Part shown: in pieces, positions 18,049 through 26,456 of the stretch
Layout of the letters: every line of letters starts with the position of its first letter
Position numbering within the stretch: position 1 is the stretch's first letter
From: Reyranella sp.
GTDB taxonomy: Bacteria > Pseudomonadota > Alphaproteobacteria > Reyranellales > Reyranellaceae
Reading direction: 5' to 3'
DNA: 64,000 nucleotides
Assembly (NCBI RefSeq): GCF_030651995.1
Contig: NZ_JAUSBN010000013.1
Location: 1-64,000 of the forward strand
Translations under genes and position numbers: made by a program
The notes under the pieces: model-generated
The model's input: only the letters and a program-made list of their open reading frames with translations
What the model was told of the DNA's origin: nothing
The model's database searches: none

Positions 18049-20124
18049 ATGGCCGATAATGCCGGGGGCGGTGGCAACCGCCTGCTCTATTCGATCATCG
18101 GCGTCCTTGGCGGTGTCGTGGCCGTCGGTAGCGTTGTCCTGTTCGGCGGCAATCTGCTGAATTCCGACAAGACCAGACCAGCGGATCCTCTCCCCACGGC
18201 GCAAAGGCCAGCGCCAGATCAGGTCGCCGCGACGGCTCCCGTACAGCCATCGGCCATTGCGCAGCCGCCCGTCCTTTCAGACGCCGATCGCAATGCCCTC
18301 GCCGCGTCGATAGACCGGGCGATCACTGCCGGTGATTTCACTTACGCCGAACGCTTGCTCGCCGACGCAAACCGGAACTTTGCCGGCAACAGCGACTGGA
18401 CTCCGCTGCAGCAGAAGCTCGCCCGAGCCCGGGCCGATCGCAATACGCAGGTGCGCCAGGCAGAGGCCCGGCGACTGATCGCCGAGGCACGCCGGTTCGC
18501 CCAGGTCGGCGATTTCTCCGACGCGGAAGCGCTGTTGCAGGAAGCCGAAGAGCAAGCCCCGGGCTTCGCCGAGACCGCGCAGGCGCGCGGCGACATCGCC
18601 TCGATGCGCACCGAACGTAACCAGCTTTATCGCGAGCGCTACCAATACCAGGCCGCGATCGACCAGACTCTCACCGCCTATCGGCTTTGGGAAGCGGAGC
18701 GCCTGCTTGCCGACTATTCCCAGCGCTTCAATGCGGATGACGAATATCGCGCCCGGGCCAATCGCCTGGCGGAGATGCGCGCCGAGTCGACCTGGCGGGC
18801 GCGCATCAACCAGTCACGCAATATGATCGGCAACGCCCGGCAGGCCATGGATCGCGGCGACTTCGTCGAAGCCGAACGTCTGCTTGTGCTAGCCGACCAA
18901 TCCGCGCCGGGGTTCCCCGAAGTCAACCAGGCACGCGCCGATCTCAGCCGCCGCCGGGTCGCGGCCGAACAACAGCAGGACGGAATCCGTCTGATTCTCG
19001 CGGCGATCGACGCGGCGTTCCAGCGCCGACAGTACGACGACGCCGAGCGCGCCATCGAGGACGGGCGTCGCCGCTACGGCTCCTATTCCGGGTGGGCCGA
19101 TCTGCAACGCCGCACCGCCAGCGCCAGGCAGGGCAACGATCAGCAAGCCAACGAATTGCGCCTCCAGAATGTCCGCGCACTCGAACTGGTTGCGACCGCG
19201 CGGCGCAGCACAGTGCAAGGCGACTTCGCCACCGCCGAGCGTGCACTGGCCGAGGCCAACAGCATCTCCACCTCGATGCCCGAGGTTGCCATCGCGCGTG
19301 CCGAGTTCGAGCGCGCCAAGGCCGATCGCGCACGCCAGGACGCCGAGATCCGGGCCGTGGCCGCATCGGTGGACGCCGCCCTGGCGCGCCAGCAGTATGC
19401 CGATGCCGAGCGATTGATTGCCAGCGGCGCCAAGAGTTATCCGTCGCACCCGGGGTGGGTCGACCTCTCTCGCCGCCTCGCAGAGACTCGCCGCACGACG
19501 CCAAGCCAAACCGGCAACGCACCGATGCTGGCTCTACCCGTGCCCGTACAGGCGCTTCCCACGGCGCCGAGCCGTCCGGCGGCAGTCCCACCCCCTGCTG
19601 CAGCTGCGACTACAACCGCTCCGGCTCCTCCCTCACCTCAGGCGAACACACTGCCCGCCGCCCCCGCTCGGCCGATGCCAGCCGCTCCGCCAGCGCCACC
19701 CGCGGCGGCGCCGCCCGCGGCAGCACCGCCAGTGGCGGCACCTCCGCCAGCGCCCCCCACGGCCAATACCCCGGCGGCGAATGCGCAAGTTCCGCAGCTC
19801 GTCGCCGCAGCCCGCGAGGCCATCAAACGGTCGGATTTCCCCGCGGCGGAGAAAGCCGTCGCAGAAGCGGAGAAGCTCGATGCCAAGGCCATGGCCAAGG
19901 CGGCGCCGGTAGTAAAGGTGCGTGCCGAGCTGAAGGCCGCGCTCCTGACGAATTTCGTCGAGGAGGCCCGCGACGCCATCAAGCGCTCGGATTTCACCGC
20001 TGCGGAAAAAGCCATCGGTGAAGTGGAGAAGCTCGACGTCAAGGCAGCCTCGGTAGTTCGTGCAGAACTGAAGGCTGCCGAAGGCAAATCAAAGGACAAG
20101 CGGGCGCCTGCCAACCGCGATTAG
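18049..20124 (+). CDS. Membrane-anchored protein with alternating alpha-helical repeats
   Basis: About 691 residues. One membrane anchor near the N-terminus (LLYSIIGVLGGVVAVGSVVL) is followed by a large soluble part. Nine repeats share a core [G/R]DFxxAExLL. Seven lie in tandem and alternate between type A (ending like YSGWADLQRRTASAR) and type B (ending like APGFPEVNQARADLSR). A Pro/Ala-rich linker (about 490-575) separates them from two shorter copies, AREAIKRSDFPAAEKAV and ARDAIKRSDFTAAEKAI. I do not recognise a named family; TPR-like helical hairpins are inferred. An ATG at 18043 is also possible, but its Shine-Dalgarno sequence would abut it. Confidence 0.8.
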   Translation: MADNAGGGGNRLLYSIIGVLGGVVAVGSVVLFGGNLLNSDKTRPADPLPTAQRPAPDQVAATAPVQPSAIAQPPVLSDADRNALAASIDRAITAGDFTYAERLLADANRNFAGNSDWTPLQQKLARARADRNTQVRQAEARRLIAEARRFAQVGDFSDAEALLQEAEEQAPGFAETAQARGDIASMRTERNQLYRERYQYQAAIDQTLTAYRLWEAERLLADYSQRFNADDEYRARANRLAEMRAESTWRARINQSRNMIGNARQAMDRGDFVEAERLLVLADQSAPGFPEVNQARADLSRRRVAAEQQQDGIRLILAAIDAAFQRRQYDDAERAIEDGRRRYGSYSGWADLQRRTASARQGNDQQANELRLQNVRALELVATARRSTVQGDFATAERALAEANSISTSMPEVAIARAEFERAKADRARQDAEIRAVAASVDAALARQQYADAERLIASGAKSYPSHPGWVDLSRRLAETRRTTPSQTGNAPMLALPVPVQALPTAPSRPAAVPPPAAAATTTAPAPPSPQANTLPAAPARPMPAAPPAPPAAAPPAAAPPVAAPPPAPPTANTPAANAQVPQLVAAAREAIKRSDFPAAEKAVAEAEKLDAKAMAKAAPVVKVRAELKAALLTNFVEEARDAIKRSDFTAAEKAIGEVEKLDVKAASVVRAELKAAEGKSKDKRAPANRD

Positions 20125-20220
20125 GCCAGCATAGCGGTGCCGGAAGTGTTCCCGTAAAAGTGTCCGGACGGCCGCCGACGTCGTCGTCGAAGGTCGGGGC
20201 AGGGAGCGGTTATGGATTGG
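20125..20220 (+). mobile_element. IS left-end relic D
   Basis: GCGGTGCCGGAAGTGTTCCC through ATGGATTGGGCG matches copy A (12170-12256) with few differences, but lacks the outermost end and stops after four transposase codons. It lies exactly between two convergent gene ends. The repeat-protein stop abuts its left edge. The response-regulator frame runs into its right edge and ends on a TAA formed by the IS bases at 20210-20212. Confidence 0.6.
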
Positions 20221-20698
20221 GCGGGTAGCGGCGCCGGCCGCCCAGTCCCGTGGAGAACCAGCTTTTCTCGCCATGCTTCGGCCCATCGCGGCCAAGTCGA
20301 GGCGAGGCGACCAGCATCAGCACCGCCTTCCGCAGCGGGCCAAGCGGCACCGGCTTGTTCGCGAAAACAGCTATGCCGATCTCCTGAAGCGTACGTTCGG
20401 ACAGTCCGTCGATGTGGGCCGACATCATGATGAAGGCCGCATTCGGCAGGATCGCCCGCAACTCCTTTGCCAGCTGGATGCCCGACATGTCCGGAAGATT
20501 GAAGTCGAGAAGGACCACGCGGGGCAGGTGCTCCGTAGCCTGACGCAGCGCCGAGGTGCCGTCGTAGGCCATCCGCACTTCAAGCTTGGAGAGGATGAGG
20601 TAGCCCGCCATTTCACCACATTGATCCACGTCGTCCTCGACCACGAGGACATGGCATCGGGCGGGGACGCGGCGAGAGCGAAGTGGAGACTTGTCCAT
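20210..20698 (-). CDS. Single-domain response regulator
   Basis: 162 residues with a receiver domain only: HVLVVEDDVDQCGEMAGYL (acidic pocket), VVLLDFNLPDMSG (phospho-Asp), MMSAH (Thr/Ser position) and ANKPVPLGPLRK (Lys). No output domain follows. The last residues (GGRRRYPPNP) are encoded by sequence entering IS relic D, so the native C-terminus was probably lost. The gene starts 10 bp after the kinase stop and is its likely phospho-acceptor. Confidence 0.85.
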   Translation of the reverse strand: MDKSPLRSRRVPARCHVLVVEDDVDQCGEMAGYLILSKLEVRMAYDGTSALRQATEHLPRVVLLDFNLPDMSGIQLAKELRAILPNAAFIMMSAHIDGLSERTLQEIGIAVFANKPVPLGPLRKAVLMLVASPRLGRDGPKHGEKSWFSTGLGGRRRYPPNP

Positions 20699-20708
20699 CG
20701 TGCGACCT

Positions 20709-22940
20709 TTACGTCTCGCCAGCCGCCGGCAGCACGATCTCGAATCGCGCGCCACCTTCGGCGAGGTTGGTCGCCGTTATGGTGCCGTTCATCTCCTCGA
20801 CGATGCGTCGGCAGATTCGCAGTCCGAGCCCGGTGCCGGTGCCGCGCGGCTTGGTGGTGACGAATGCCTCGAACAGCTGCGGCAGGATGGCGCTCGGAAT
20901 GCCGGGGCCCGTATCCTCGACGGCGATCTGAACGAAGGCGTGGCCGTCCCGCAACAGGGGGCGGGCCGAAACCTCCACAGCACTGCCGCCCGCATCGCGC
21001 GCATTGACGATCAGGTTGACCAGTACCTGCTCGACGCGTCCGACGTGGCCGATGACCGGGGGCAGTCCTTCCGCGACCGATACCGACACCGTGACGCCGG
21101 CCTGGCGGGTGGCGTACCTGGTCAACTCGACAGCCGCGTGCACTGCCGTCGCCGGGTCAAATGGCGTCGCCTCCTCGGCGGCCGTGCCACGCACGAAGGC
21201 GCGCAGCTCGCCCGCGATGCGACCCGCGCGCTCGACCTGACTGGCAATTCGGGCGAGCTTGCTCTGCAGGAATGCGCTGTCCGGAGCGACACCTTCGCCC
21301 ATCGCATCGCTGAGGACCTGTTCGGCCGAAGCGCGGGCAATGTCGATCACCTGCAGTGGCTGTATGATCTCGTGCACCACGGTGGCCGCCATCTCGCCCA
21401 CCGTCGCAAGCCGCACAGCGTCGAACAGGGCCCGCTCGGCGTCACGCCGCTCGGTATCGTCGACGCCCAGGAAGACGATGCTGTTAACCAGCCCGCCTTC
21501 CCCGAGCACGGGCGTTGCCGTCACCGATATCAAGCGCTGCCGCCCCTGCCGGTCATGAATCTGGTTGGCGAAGCGCACCGGCTCGACCCGGCCGGGCTCG
21601 AACGGGCCGGAGAGCCAGCGTTCGAGCACGCCCGGATCGAGCGGGCAATCGACGATCTCCTTCAACGGGCGGCCGACCGCGTCCGCCGCAGCGACGCCGG
21701 TCACTGCCGTATAGCCGCTGTTAGCCATGATTACGGTCAGCTCGCGATCGACCAGGACGATCATCGCGCCACTCGATTCGACGATAGAACGCAGCCGTGC
21801 CATCTCTGCGTCGAGCCGCTGAGTCAGCTGGATGCGTTCCTCGAAATCCCGCATGATCCCGGTGATGTCGACCCAAAGCCCAACGGTGCGCCCGTGGGGC
21901 GACATCTTTTTCGACCACTCGAACCAGCGCCCGTCGACCGACTGGCGCATCGGCGGCTCGCCTTTGCTGCGGAAGCGCCTGATCCACTCCTCCGGCGTGT
22001 CGAGCAGCGGCTCGCCACCCCCGACGTCCAGTCTGGCCGTCTCGCGCGCCAGTTCCTCGTAGGTGATGCCGAGAACGCCGGGCCGCTTCAGGAGGGGCAT
22101 GGCCGCGACCGCGGCGGAATTGAACATCAGCAGCCGCTCGTTGCGGTCGTAGAGCGTGACGCCGGCGGGCAAGGCCTCGATCGTCTCCTCGAGGAGGTCG
22201 CGCGCCTCACCGGCCTTCTGCGATTGCTCGTAGTGCAGGATCGACGCTCGGCCGACGAGCAGGATCAACACCAGGCAGGCCGCGGCAAATCCCCCGGTGA
22301 TGACGGTCAGCACGAGAAGCGCCTCGCGGTATTCGTCGGCCATGTTCCCGACCAGCGTTTCGGCCTCCTGGGCGATCGCCCCGGTCAGGTCGTTCACCCT
22401 GGCATGAAGTGTGGCGGCGTCGTGCATCGTGTTCGGGTCGATCAACCGCCGCGGTGGATCGAACGCTGCGATCTGCGGCGCGAGGCGCTCGTGCAGGGCC
22501 ACGCTCGCCGCACACACTGCACGCAGTTCCGCAAACTTAGACGCACGCGGGTCGAGATGGTCGCAGATCGCGGTCCGGGCGGCCTGCACCTTTTCCCAGG
22601 CCTGCGCCACCGGAAGGTCGCTCTCGGCGAGCTGTCGCCGGCCGGTGGACAGGGTAAATATGCTGCGCATCAAAACGCGATTGCTCTGGTTGAGGGTCCG
22701 GATCTCGGCCGCCCTGTTGCGGCTGTGCTCGACCTCAGTCGCTCCCAACGACATGGCGACGTCGGCCAGCGCTGCCGCGCCGCAGGCAAGCGCCACCAGC
22801 CCGGCGGCGGTCGCCAAGGCGACGCCCCTGGCCCCGAGTGCCAGCCGGACCCGCTGCAGGTTGCTGCGCGCCCGATCGAGGAAGGGCCGGTCCCGCAGGG
22901 ACGCGCCGGGACCCGTGGCAAGCCGCGGGGTCAATGTCAT
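20709..22940 (-). CDS. Membrane sensor histidine kinase with PAS domains
   Basis: 743 residues. Two membrane segments (about 37-60, VALATAAGLVALACGAAALA; and about 212-235, LLVLTVITGGFAAACLVLIL) flank a periplasmic helical sensor of about 150 residues. Two PAS-like domains follow (ALPAGVTLYDRNERLLMFN; SGAMIVLVDRELTVIMANSG). The H-box is VGEMAATVVHEIIQPLQVID, a variant of the H-E-x-x-Q-P-L type. The ATPase domain carries LVNLIVNARDA, DTGPGIP and GTGLGLRICRR. It forms a two-gene operon with the single-domain regulator; the signal is unknown. Confidence 0.9.
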   Translation of the reverse strand: MTLTPRLATGPGASLRDRPFLDRARSNLQRVRLALGARGVALATAAGLVALACGAAALADVAMSLGATEVEHSRNRAAEIRTLNQSNRVLMRSIFTLSTGRRQLAESDLPVAQAWEKVQAARTAICDHLDPRASKFAELRAVCAASVALHERLAPQIAAFDPPRRLIDPNTMHDAATLHARVNDLTGAIAQEAETLVGNMADEYREALLVLTVITGGFAAACLVLILLVGRASILHYEQSQKAGEARDLLEETIEALPAGVTLYDRNERLLMFNSAAVAAMPLLKRPGVLGITYEELARETARLDVGGGEPLLDTPEEWIRRFRSKGEPPMRQSVDGRWFEWSKKMSPHGRTVGLWVDITGIMRDFEERIQLTQRLDAEMARLRSIVESSGAMIVLVDRELTVIMANSGYTAVTGVAAADAVGRPLKEIVDCPLDPGVLERWLSGPFEPGRVEPVRFANQIHDRQGRQRLISVTATPVLGEGGLVNSIVFLGVDDTERRDAERALFDAVRLATVGEMAATVVHEIIQPLQVIDIARASAEQVLSDAMGEGVAPDSAFLQSKLARIASQVERAGRIAGELRAFVRGTAAEEATPFDPATAVHAAVELTRYATRQAGVTVSVSVAEGLPPVIGHVGRVEQVLVNLIVNARDAGGSAVEVSARPLLRDGHAFVQIAVEDTGPGIPSAILPQLFEAFVTTKPRGTGTGLGLRICRRIVEEMNGTITATNLAEGGARFEIVLPAAGET

Positions 22941-22964
22941 CCCGACAGCCTATCACCCGACATT

Positions 22965-23313
22965 CCCCGGATGAAACCTTGGAACCGCGAGAACCGTAAC
23001 ATCCTGTCGGGTTCCGGTGAAGCCGTATGCGGCCTGTGCCATTTTCCCGGCGCTTCCGCCGTCTCCACCGTCTCGAAGGAGCTTTTGTCGCTCAGTTTGG
23101 CCCTTCCCCTCGCCATGAGAACGCACCCCTCCCGTGGTGATGACGGATCCGCCCCGTTCGATCTTACGCCGGAGCCGGTCGTCGTCGCAGCCCGTCGATC
23201 AGTCGCGGTATTTTCTCGAACAGTTCTTTCGGCACCGCGACGTCGGCCATCTGGAAGATGGCGTAGCGGGCGTCGCGCACGACCTTGGTCCCGATCTTCA
23301 CGAGATCGTCCAT
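22965..23313 (-). pseudogene. IS1380-type transposase 3' end relic (inverted copy)
   Basis: An ATG at 23313 opens MDDLVKIGTKVVRDARYAIF, then QMADVAVPKELFEKIPRLID, and stops at 23164. This is the IS1380 transposase C-terminus. The non-coding right end continues to about 22965 and matches 10150-10375 on the other strand. The upstream 90% of the transposase is missing. Confidence 0.65.
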
Positions 23314-23366
23314 AACTAAACTCCATCCACTAGCGTGAAGGGCGGGATCGAGTAGGCTGAGCCTTC

Positions 23367-23581
23367 GTGATCGCGTTTCTGAGTCTCGCCCTGCATGTCC
23401 TGATCTCTCCGTTCACGACGCGGGCACGGCTGGAAGCGGAGATCGTGATGCTGTGGCATCAGTTGAACGTGCTGCGCCGACGCGTTGCCTCGAACCGAAA
23501 TTGGCCGTCGCCGACCGACTGCTCTTCGTCTGGCTCTATCGCCTGTTTCCGACGACGTTGAAGGCTAAGGGAGCGCTGTGA
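23367..23581 (+). pseudogene. IS transposase N-terminal fragment, frameshifted
   Basis: MIAFLSLALHVLISPFTTRA, then RLEAEIVMLWHQLNVLRRR is the N-terminus of an integrase-core transposase. After about 23480 the reading continues in another frame as LEPKLAVADRLLFVWLYRLF and stops at 23579-23581. It is thus truncated and frameshifted. It differs in sequence from the other transposase families in the window. Confidence 0.65.
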
Positions 23582-23602
23582 TGGCCGATGAGTTCTCTGA
23601 TG

Positions 23603-23792
23603 CCGTATGGCCAGAAAACTGAAACGGCCGGGGAACAGCGATTCAGGCGGCGTCGGTAGTCGTTCCTGAGGCGGCCGAGTACAATCTCGCGGACGGTTCA
23701 CGATGCCGTGGTCGATCGGTGCAGGGCAGGGGGCGGTTATGGATTGGGCGCGTATCCTGGCCTGCGTGACAGGGGCGGTGGACCAGGAGCCG
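23603..23792 (+). mobile_element. IS left-end relic C
   Basis: CCGTATGGCCAGAAAACTGA begins the element, and the transposase ATG (MDWARILACVTGAVDQE) follows 136 bp later. Homology ends after about 17 codons. It lies 54 bp upstream of the kinase gene at 23846 and may supply its promoter region. It is closest to copy B. Confidence 0.65.
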
Positions 23793-23845
23793 ATGCTGTC
23801 CCCGTCGTGCGGTCGGCCGGCATTCACCCGCACCTCCGGGTCGGC

Positions 23846-24478
23846 ATGACGATGGAGACCCTGGAACGCTGGCCCGACATCGTGCTGGTCAACGGCCCGT
23901 CAAGTGCGGGGAAGACCACGCTTTGCCGCGCCCTGCAGGCGGCGATTCCTTCTCCCTATCTCGTCGCGGGCTTCGACGACTTCATCCTGATGTCCACGCC
24001 ACGCTACTACCGCGGCGCAGATACCGGTCGGCAGGCTGAACGCGATGCGTTCACGGCGCTGGGCGTCGAGATGGTGACGATATCGGCGCCAGGAACGCCG
24101 CCTGCCGTCGTGGCGCGTTTCGGGCCGGTGTTCCGCCGCCTTGTACAGTCGATGGCGCCGGCGGTGCGTGCGCTGGTCGACGGCGGCAACCCCGTCATTT
24201 TCGACCATGTGCTGCACGACCGCGCCATGTACGAGAGCTTTTGTCGCTCGACGGCCGGACTGGATGTCTTCGCGATCGGCGTAACCTGCCCGCTCGGTAT
24301 CCTGGAAGCCCGCGAGCGCGCCCGCGGCGACCGCGTCATAGGCCGGGCGCGCGGACTTGCCGACATCGTCCATACGTTCTGCGAGTACGACGTGACGGTC
24401 GATACCGGTGCCATGGGAACCGAAGCGTGCGTGGCCATTATCCTCGAAGCCCTCGCCGGGCGCGCGCACGGCAAGTGA
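23846..24478 (+). CDS. Chloramphenicol phosphotransferase-like P-loop kinase
   Basis: 210 residues. The P-loop is NGPSSAGKTTLCRALQ. An Asp-rich strand GFDDFILM, the catalytic-Asp region VIFDHVLHD and the Arg-rich lid ARERARGDRVIGRARG match the CPT family (small-molecule 3'-O-phosphotransferases). The product may modify an antibiotic or another small hydroxylated compound; drug resistance cannot be inferred from sequence alone. The start at 23846 (MTMETLERWPDIVLVNG) is chosen because the longer frame enters the IS relic. Confidence 0.8.
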   Translation: MTMETLERWPDIVLVNGPSSAGKTTLCRALQAAIPSPYLVAGFDDFILMSTPRYYRGADTGRQAERDAFTALGVEMVTISAPGTPPAVVARFGPVFRRLVQSMAPAVRALVDGGNPVIFDHVLHDRAMYESFCRSTAGLDVFAIGVTCPLGILEARERARGDRVIGRARGLADIVHTFCEYDVTVDTGAMGTEACVAIILEALAGRAHGK

Positions 24479-24590
24479 TCTGGTCATGCCCACGCGGCAG
24501 GCGAGCGCCGGTGGAGCGATTCCGCCCAACGCGACGTTGATGGTCGATGTCGAGCTGCTGGCGATCAGGTAAGCCGCCGGGGCGCTTCGC

Positions 24591-25895
24591 TCAATTGAAG
24601 AAGAGCGCGATCCCCGGGAAGGCGATGATCAGCAACAGCACGACGAACATGATCAGCGTAAAGGGTTGCGTACCGGCGAAGATATCCCAGAGCGTGATGC
24701 GGGGGTCGTTGAGCGTACTTTTCACGACATAGACCGAGATGCCGAAAGGCGGTGTCAGAAGGCCGATCTCGACGGCGATCACGGTGATGACGCCCAACCA
24801 TACCAGGTCGATGCCGAGCGTCTTGGCCACCGGCAGCATCAGCGGCAGCACGATCAGCATGATTGACGCCGAGTCGATGATGCAGCCGAGCAACAGCACG
24901 ATCGCGATGAAGACGGCCAGGAAGCCGGCGACGCCGAAGCCCAGGCCCGCCATCCATTCGACGATGAACTGCGGCAGGCCGGACAGGGTCAGCATCCGGC
25001 TGTAGAGGTTGGCGGCGATGATCAGGAACAGCACCGAGACGCTGATGCGGCCGGTTTCGACCAGCACCTTCCAGAAGATCGAGGGCGTGAGGCGCCGCTT
25101 GGCGAGCGCCAGTGCCAGAGCCCCCAACGCGCCGACCGCTCCGGCGTCGGTCGCGGTAAAGATGCCGCCGTAGATGCCCCCCAGGACGACGAAGATCAGC
25201 AGGACGACCGGCGCTACCTTGACGGCCGCCTCGCGCAGCGTCATGCCCGGCACGTCCACTGCGGCGGTGCCGCCCACGTAGCCCGGAAACAGCCACGCCA
25301 TGGCGACGATCGCGATGGAGAAGGCGATGGCCAGCACGAGGCCTGGCATGATGCCCGCGAGGAACATGGCGCCGACCGACTGCTCGGAAAGGAACGCGTA
25401 GAGAATCATCAGCAGGCTGGGCGGGATCAGCATTCCCAGCACCGACGAGCCTGCGACGACGCCGGTTGCAAAGCGCGGGGTGAAGCCGAAGCGCAGCATC
25501 TCCGGCACGGCGACCTTGGTGAAGACCGCGGCCGAGGCGATCGAGATGCCGGTGATGGCCGCGAACACGGCGTTCGCCATCACGGTCGCCACGCCCAGCC
25601 CGCCGCGGATGCGGCGAAGCATGCTGTTGGCGACCTCGAAAATGTCCTTGCCCAGGTCGGCCGTCGCCACCAGCAGGCCCATCAGGACGAACAGCGGCAC
25701 CACGCCGAACTCGTGGCTGGCGATCGAATCGCCGGTCGCCTGCGCCATCAACGCCAGCGCCACGTCGATATTGTCGCGCATCAGCCAGACGCCGACGAAG
25801 GACAGCAGCAGCAGGGAGATGGCGACATGCAGCCCGGCGATGATCAGAACGACCATCATGGCGAGCGAGACGATGCCGATGCCGAGCGCTGTCAT
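24591..25895 (-). CDS. TRAP transporter large permease (DctM family)
   Basis: 434 residues with about 12 membrane segments. Family sequences are GVATVMANAVFAAITGISIA (scoop/hairpin region), GSSVLGMLIPPSLLMILYAF and ITVIAVEIGLLTPPFGISVY. It forms the transport channel with the small subunit and uses the periplasmic receptor at 26457. Its start overlaps the small-subunit stop (ATGA). Substrate is not predictable. Confidence 0.93.
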   Translation of the reverse strand: MTALGIGIVSLAMMVVLIIAGLHVAISLLLLSFVGVWLMRDNIDVALALMAQATGDSIASHEFGVVPLFVLMGLLVATADLGKDIFEVANSMLRRIRGGLGVATVMANAVFAAITGISIASAAVFTKVAVPEMLRFGFTPRFATGVVAGSSVLGMLIPPSLLMILYAFLSEQSVGAMFLAGIMPGLVLAIAFSIAIVAMAWLFPGYVGGTAAVDVPGMTLREAAVKVAPVVLLIFVVLGGIYGGIFTATDAGAVGALGALALALAKRRLTPSIFWKVLVETGRISVSVLFLIIAANLYSRMLTLSGLPQFIVEWMAGLGFGVAGFLAVFIAIVLLLGCIIDSASIMLIVLPLMLPVAKTLGIDLVWLGVITVIAVEIGLLTPPFGISVYVVKSTLNDPRITLWDIFAGTQPFTLIMFVVLLLIIAFPGIALFFN

Positions 25896-26452
25896 GGCGT
25901 ACCCCGAAGCGCCCGACGGAAATCGGCAAGGGCGAGGAAGATGTAGGTCAGGCAGGTGAAGGCCGAGCCGACGACGGTGATCAGGCGGATGGGCCATGTC
26001 GGCGCGGTGAAGTCGCCGAGCGAGCCGACATAGTCGCCGATCTCCCAGGCCGACCTGAGTTCGGGCATCACCGCCATGACGACGATTGCCATTATCGCCG
26101 CGCCGATGACATGGAACAGGCCCTGGATGACGTCGGCCAGGCGTGGCGCGCGGGTCACGACGACGTCGATCAGCAACTCGGCCCGCACGAACCGGCCGGC
26201 CCACAGCGTATTGGGAAGCTGCATGAAGACGATGCCGACGATCGCCAGCGACACCATCTCGGTGGTGCCCCGCAGCGGGCTGTTGAACACGGAGCGGCCG
26301 ACGATGTCGACGTTGATCAGCACCAGCAGCCCGAAGATGCCCAACGTCCCCAGCGCGTTCATGACGCCGGTGATCTGGTCGAGGCGAAACGGCTGGGGCA
26401 GCCCGTAGGAATCCGCCTTTCCGGCGCCGTCGACGCCGGCCTCCAATTCCAC
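25892..26452 (-). CDS. TRAP transporter small permease (DctQ family)
   Basis: 186 residues and four membrane segments (GTLGIFGLLVLINVDIVGRS, then VSLAIVGIVFMQLP, and others), the usual DctQ layout. The predicted start is GTG at 26452, 4 bp after the receptor stop. The more usual N-terminus could begin at the internal ATG (MNALGTLGIFG). Middle gene of the receptor-DctQ-DctM operon. Confidence 0.88.
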   Translation of the reverse strand: MELEAGVDGAGKADSYGLPQPFRLDQITGVMNALGTLGIFGLLVLINVDIVGRSVFNSPLRGTTEMVSLAIVGIVFMQLPNTLWAGRFVRAELLIDVVVTRAPRLADVIQGLFHVIGAAIMAIVVMAVMPELRSAWEIGDYVGSLGDFTAPTWPIRLITVVGSAFTCLTYIFLALADFRRALRGTP

Positions 26453-26456
26453 GGCC

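Noticed and set aside
20691-23315. 874-codon plus-strand open frame
   Set aside because: It covers the antisense strand of the sensor kinase and IS relic and has no domains.
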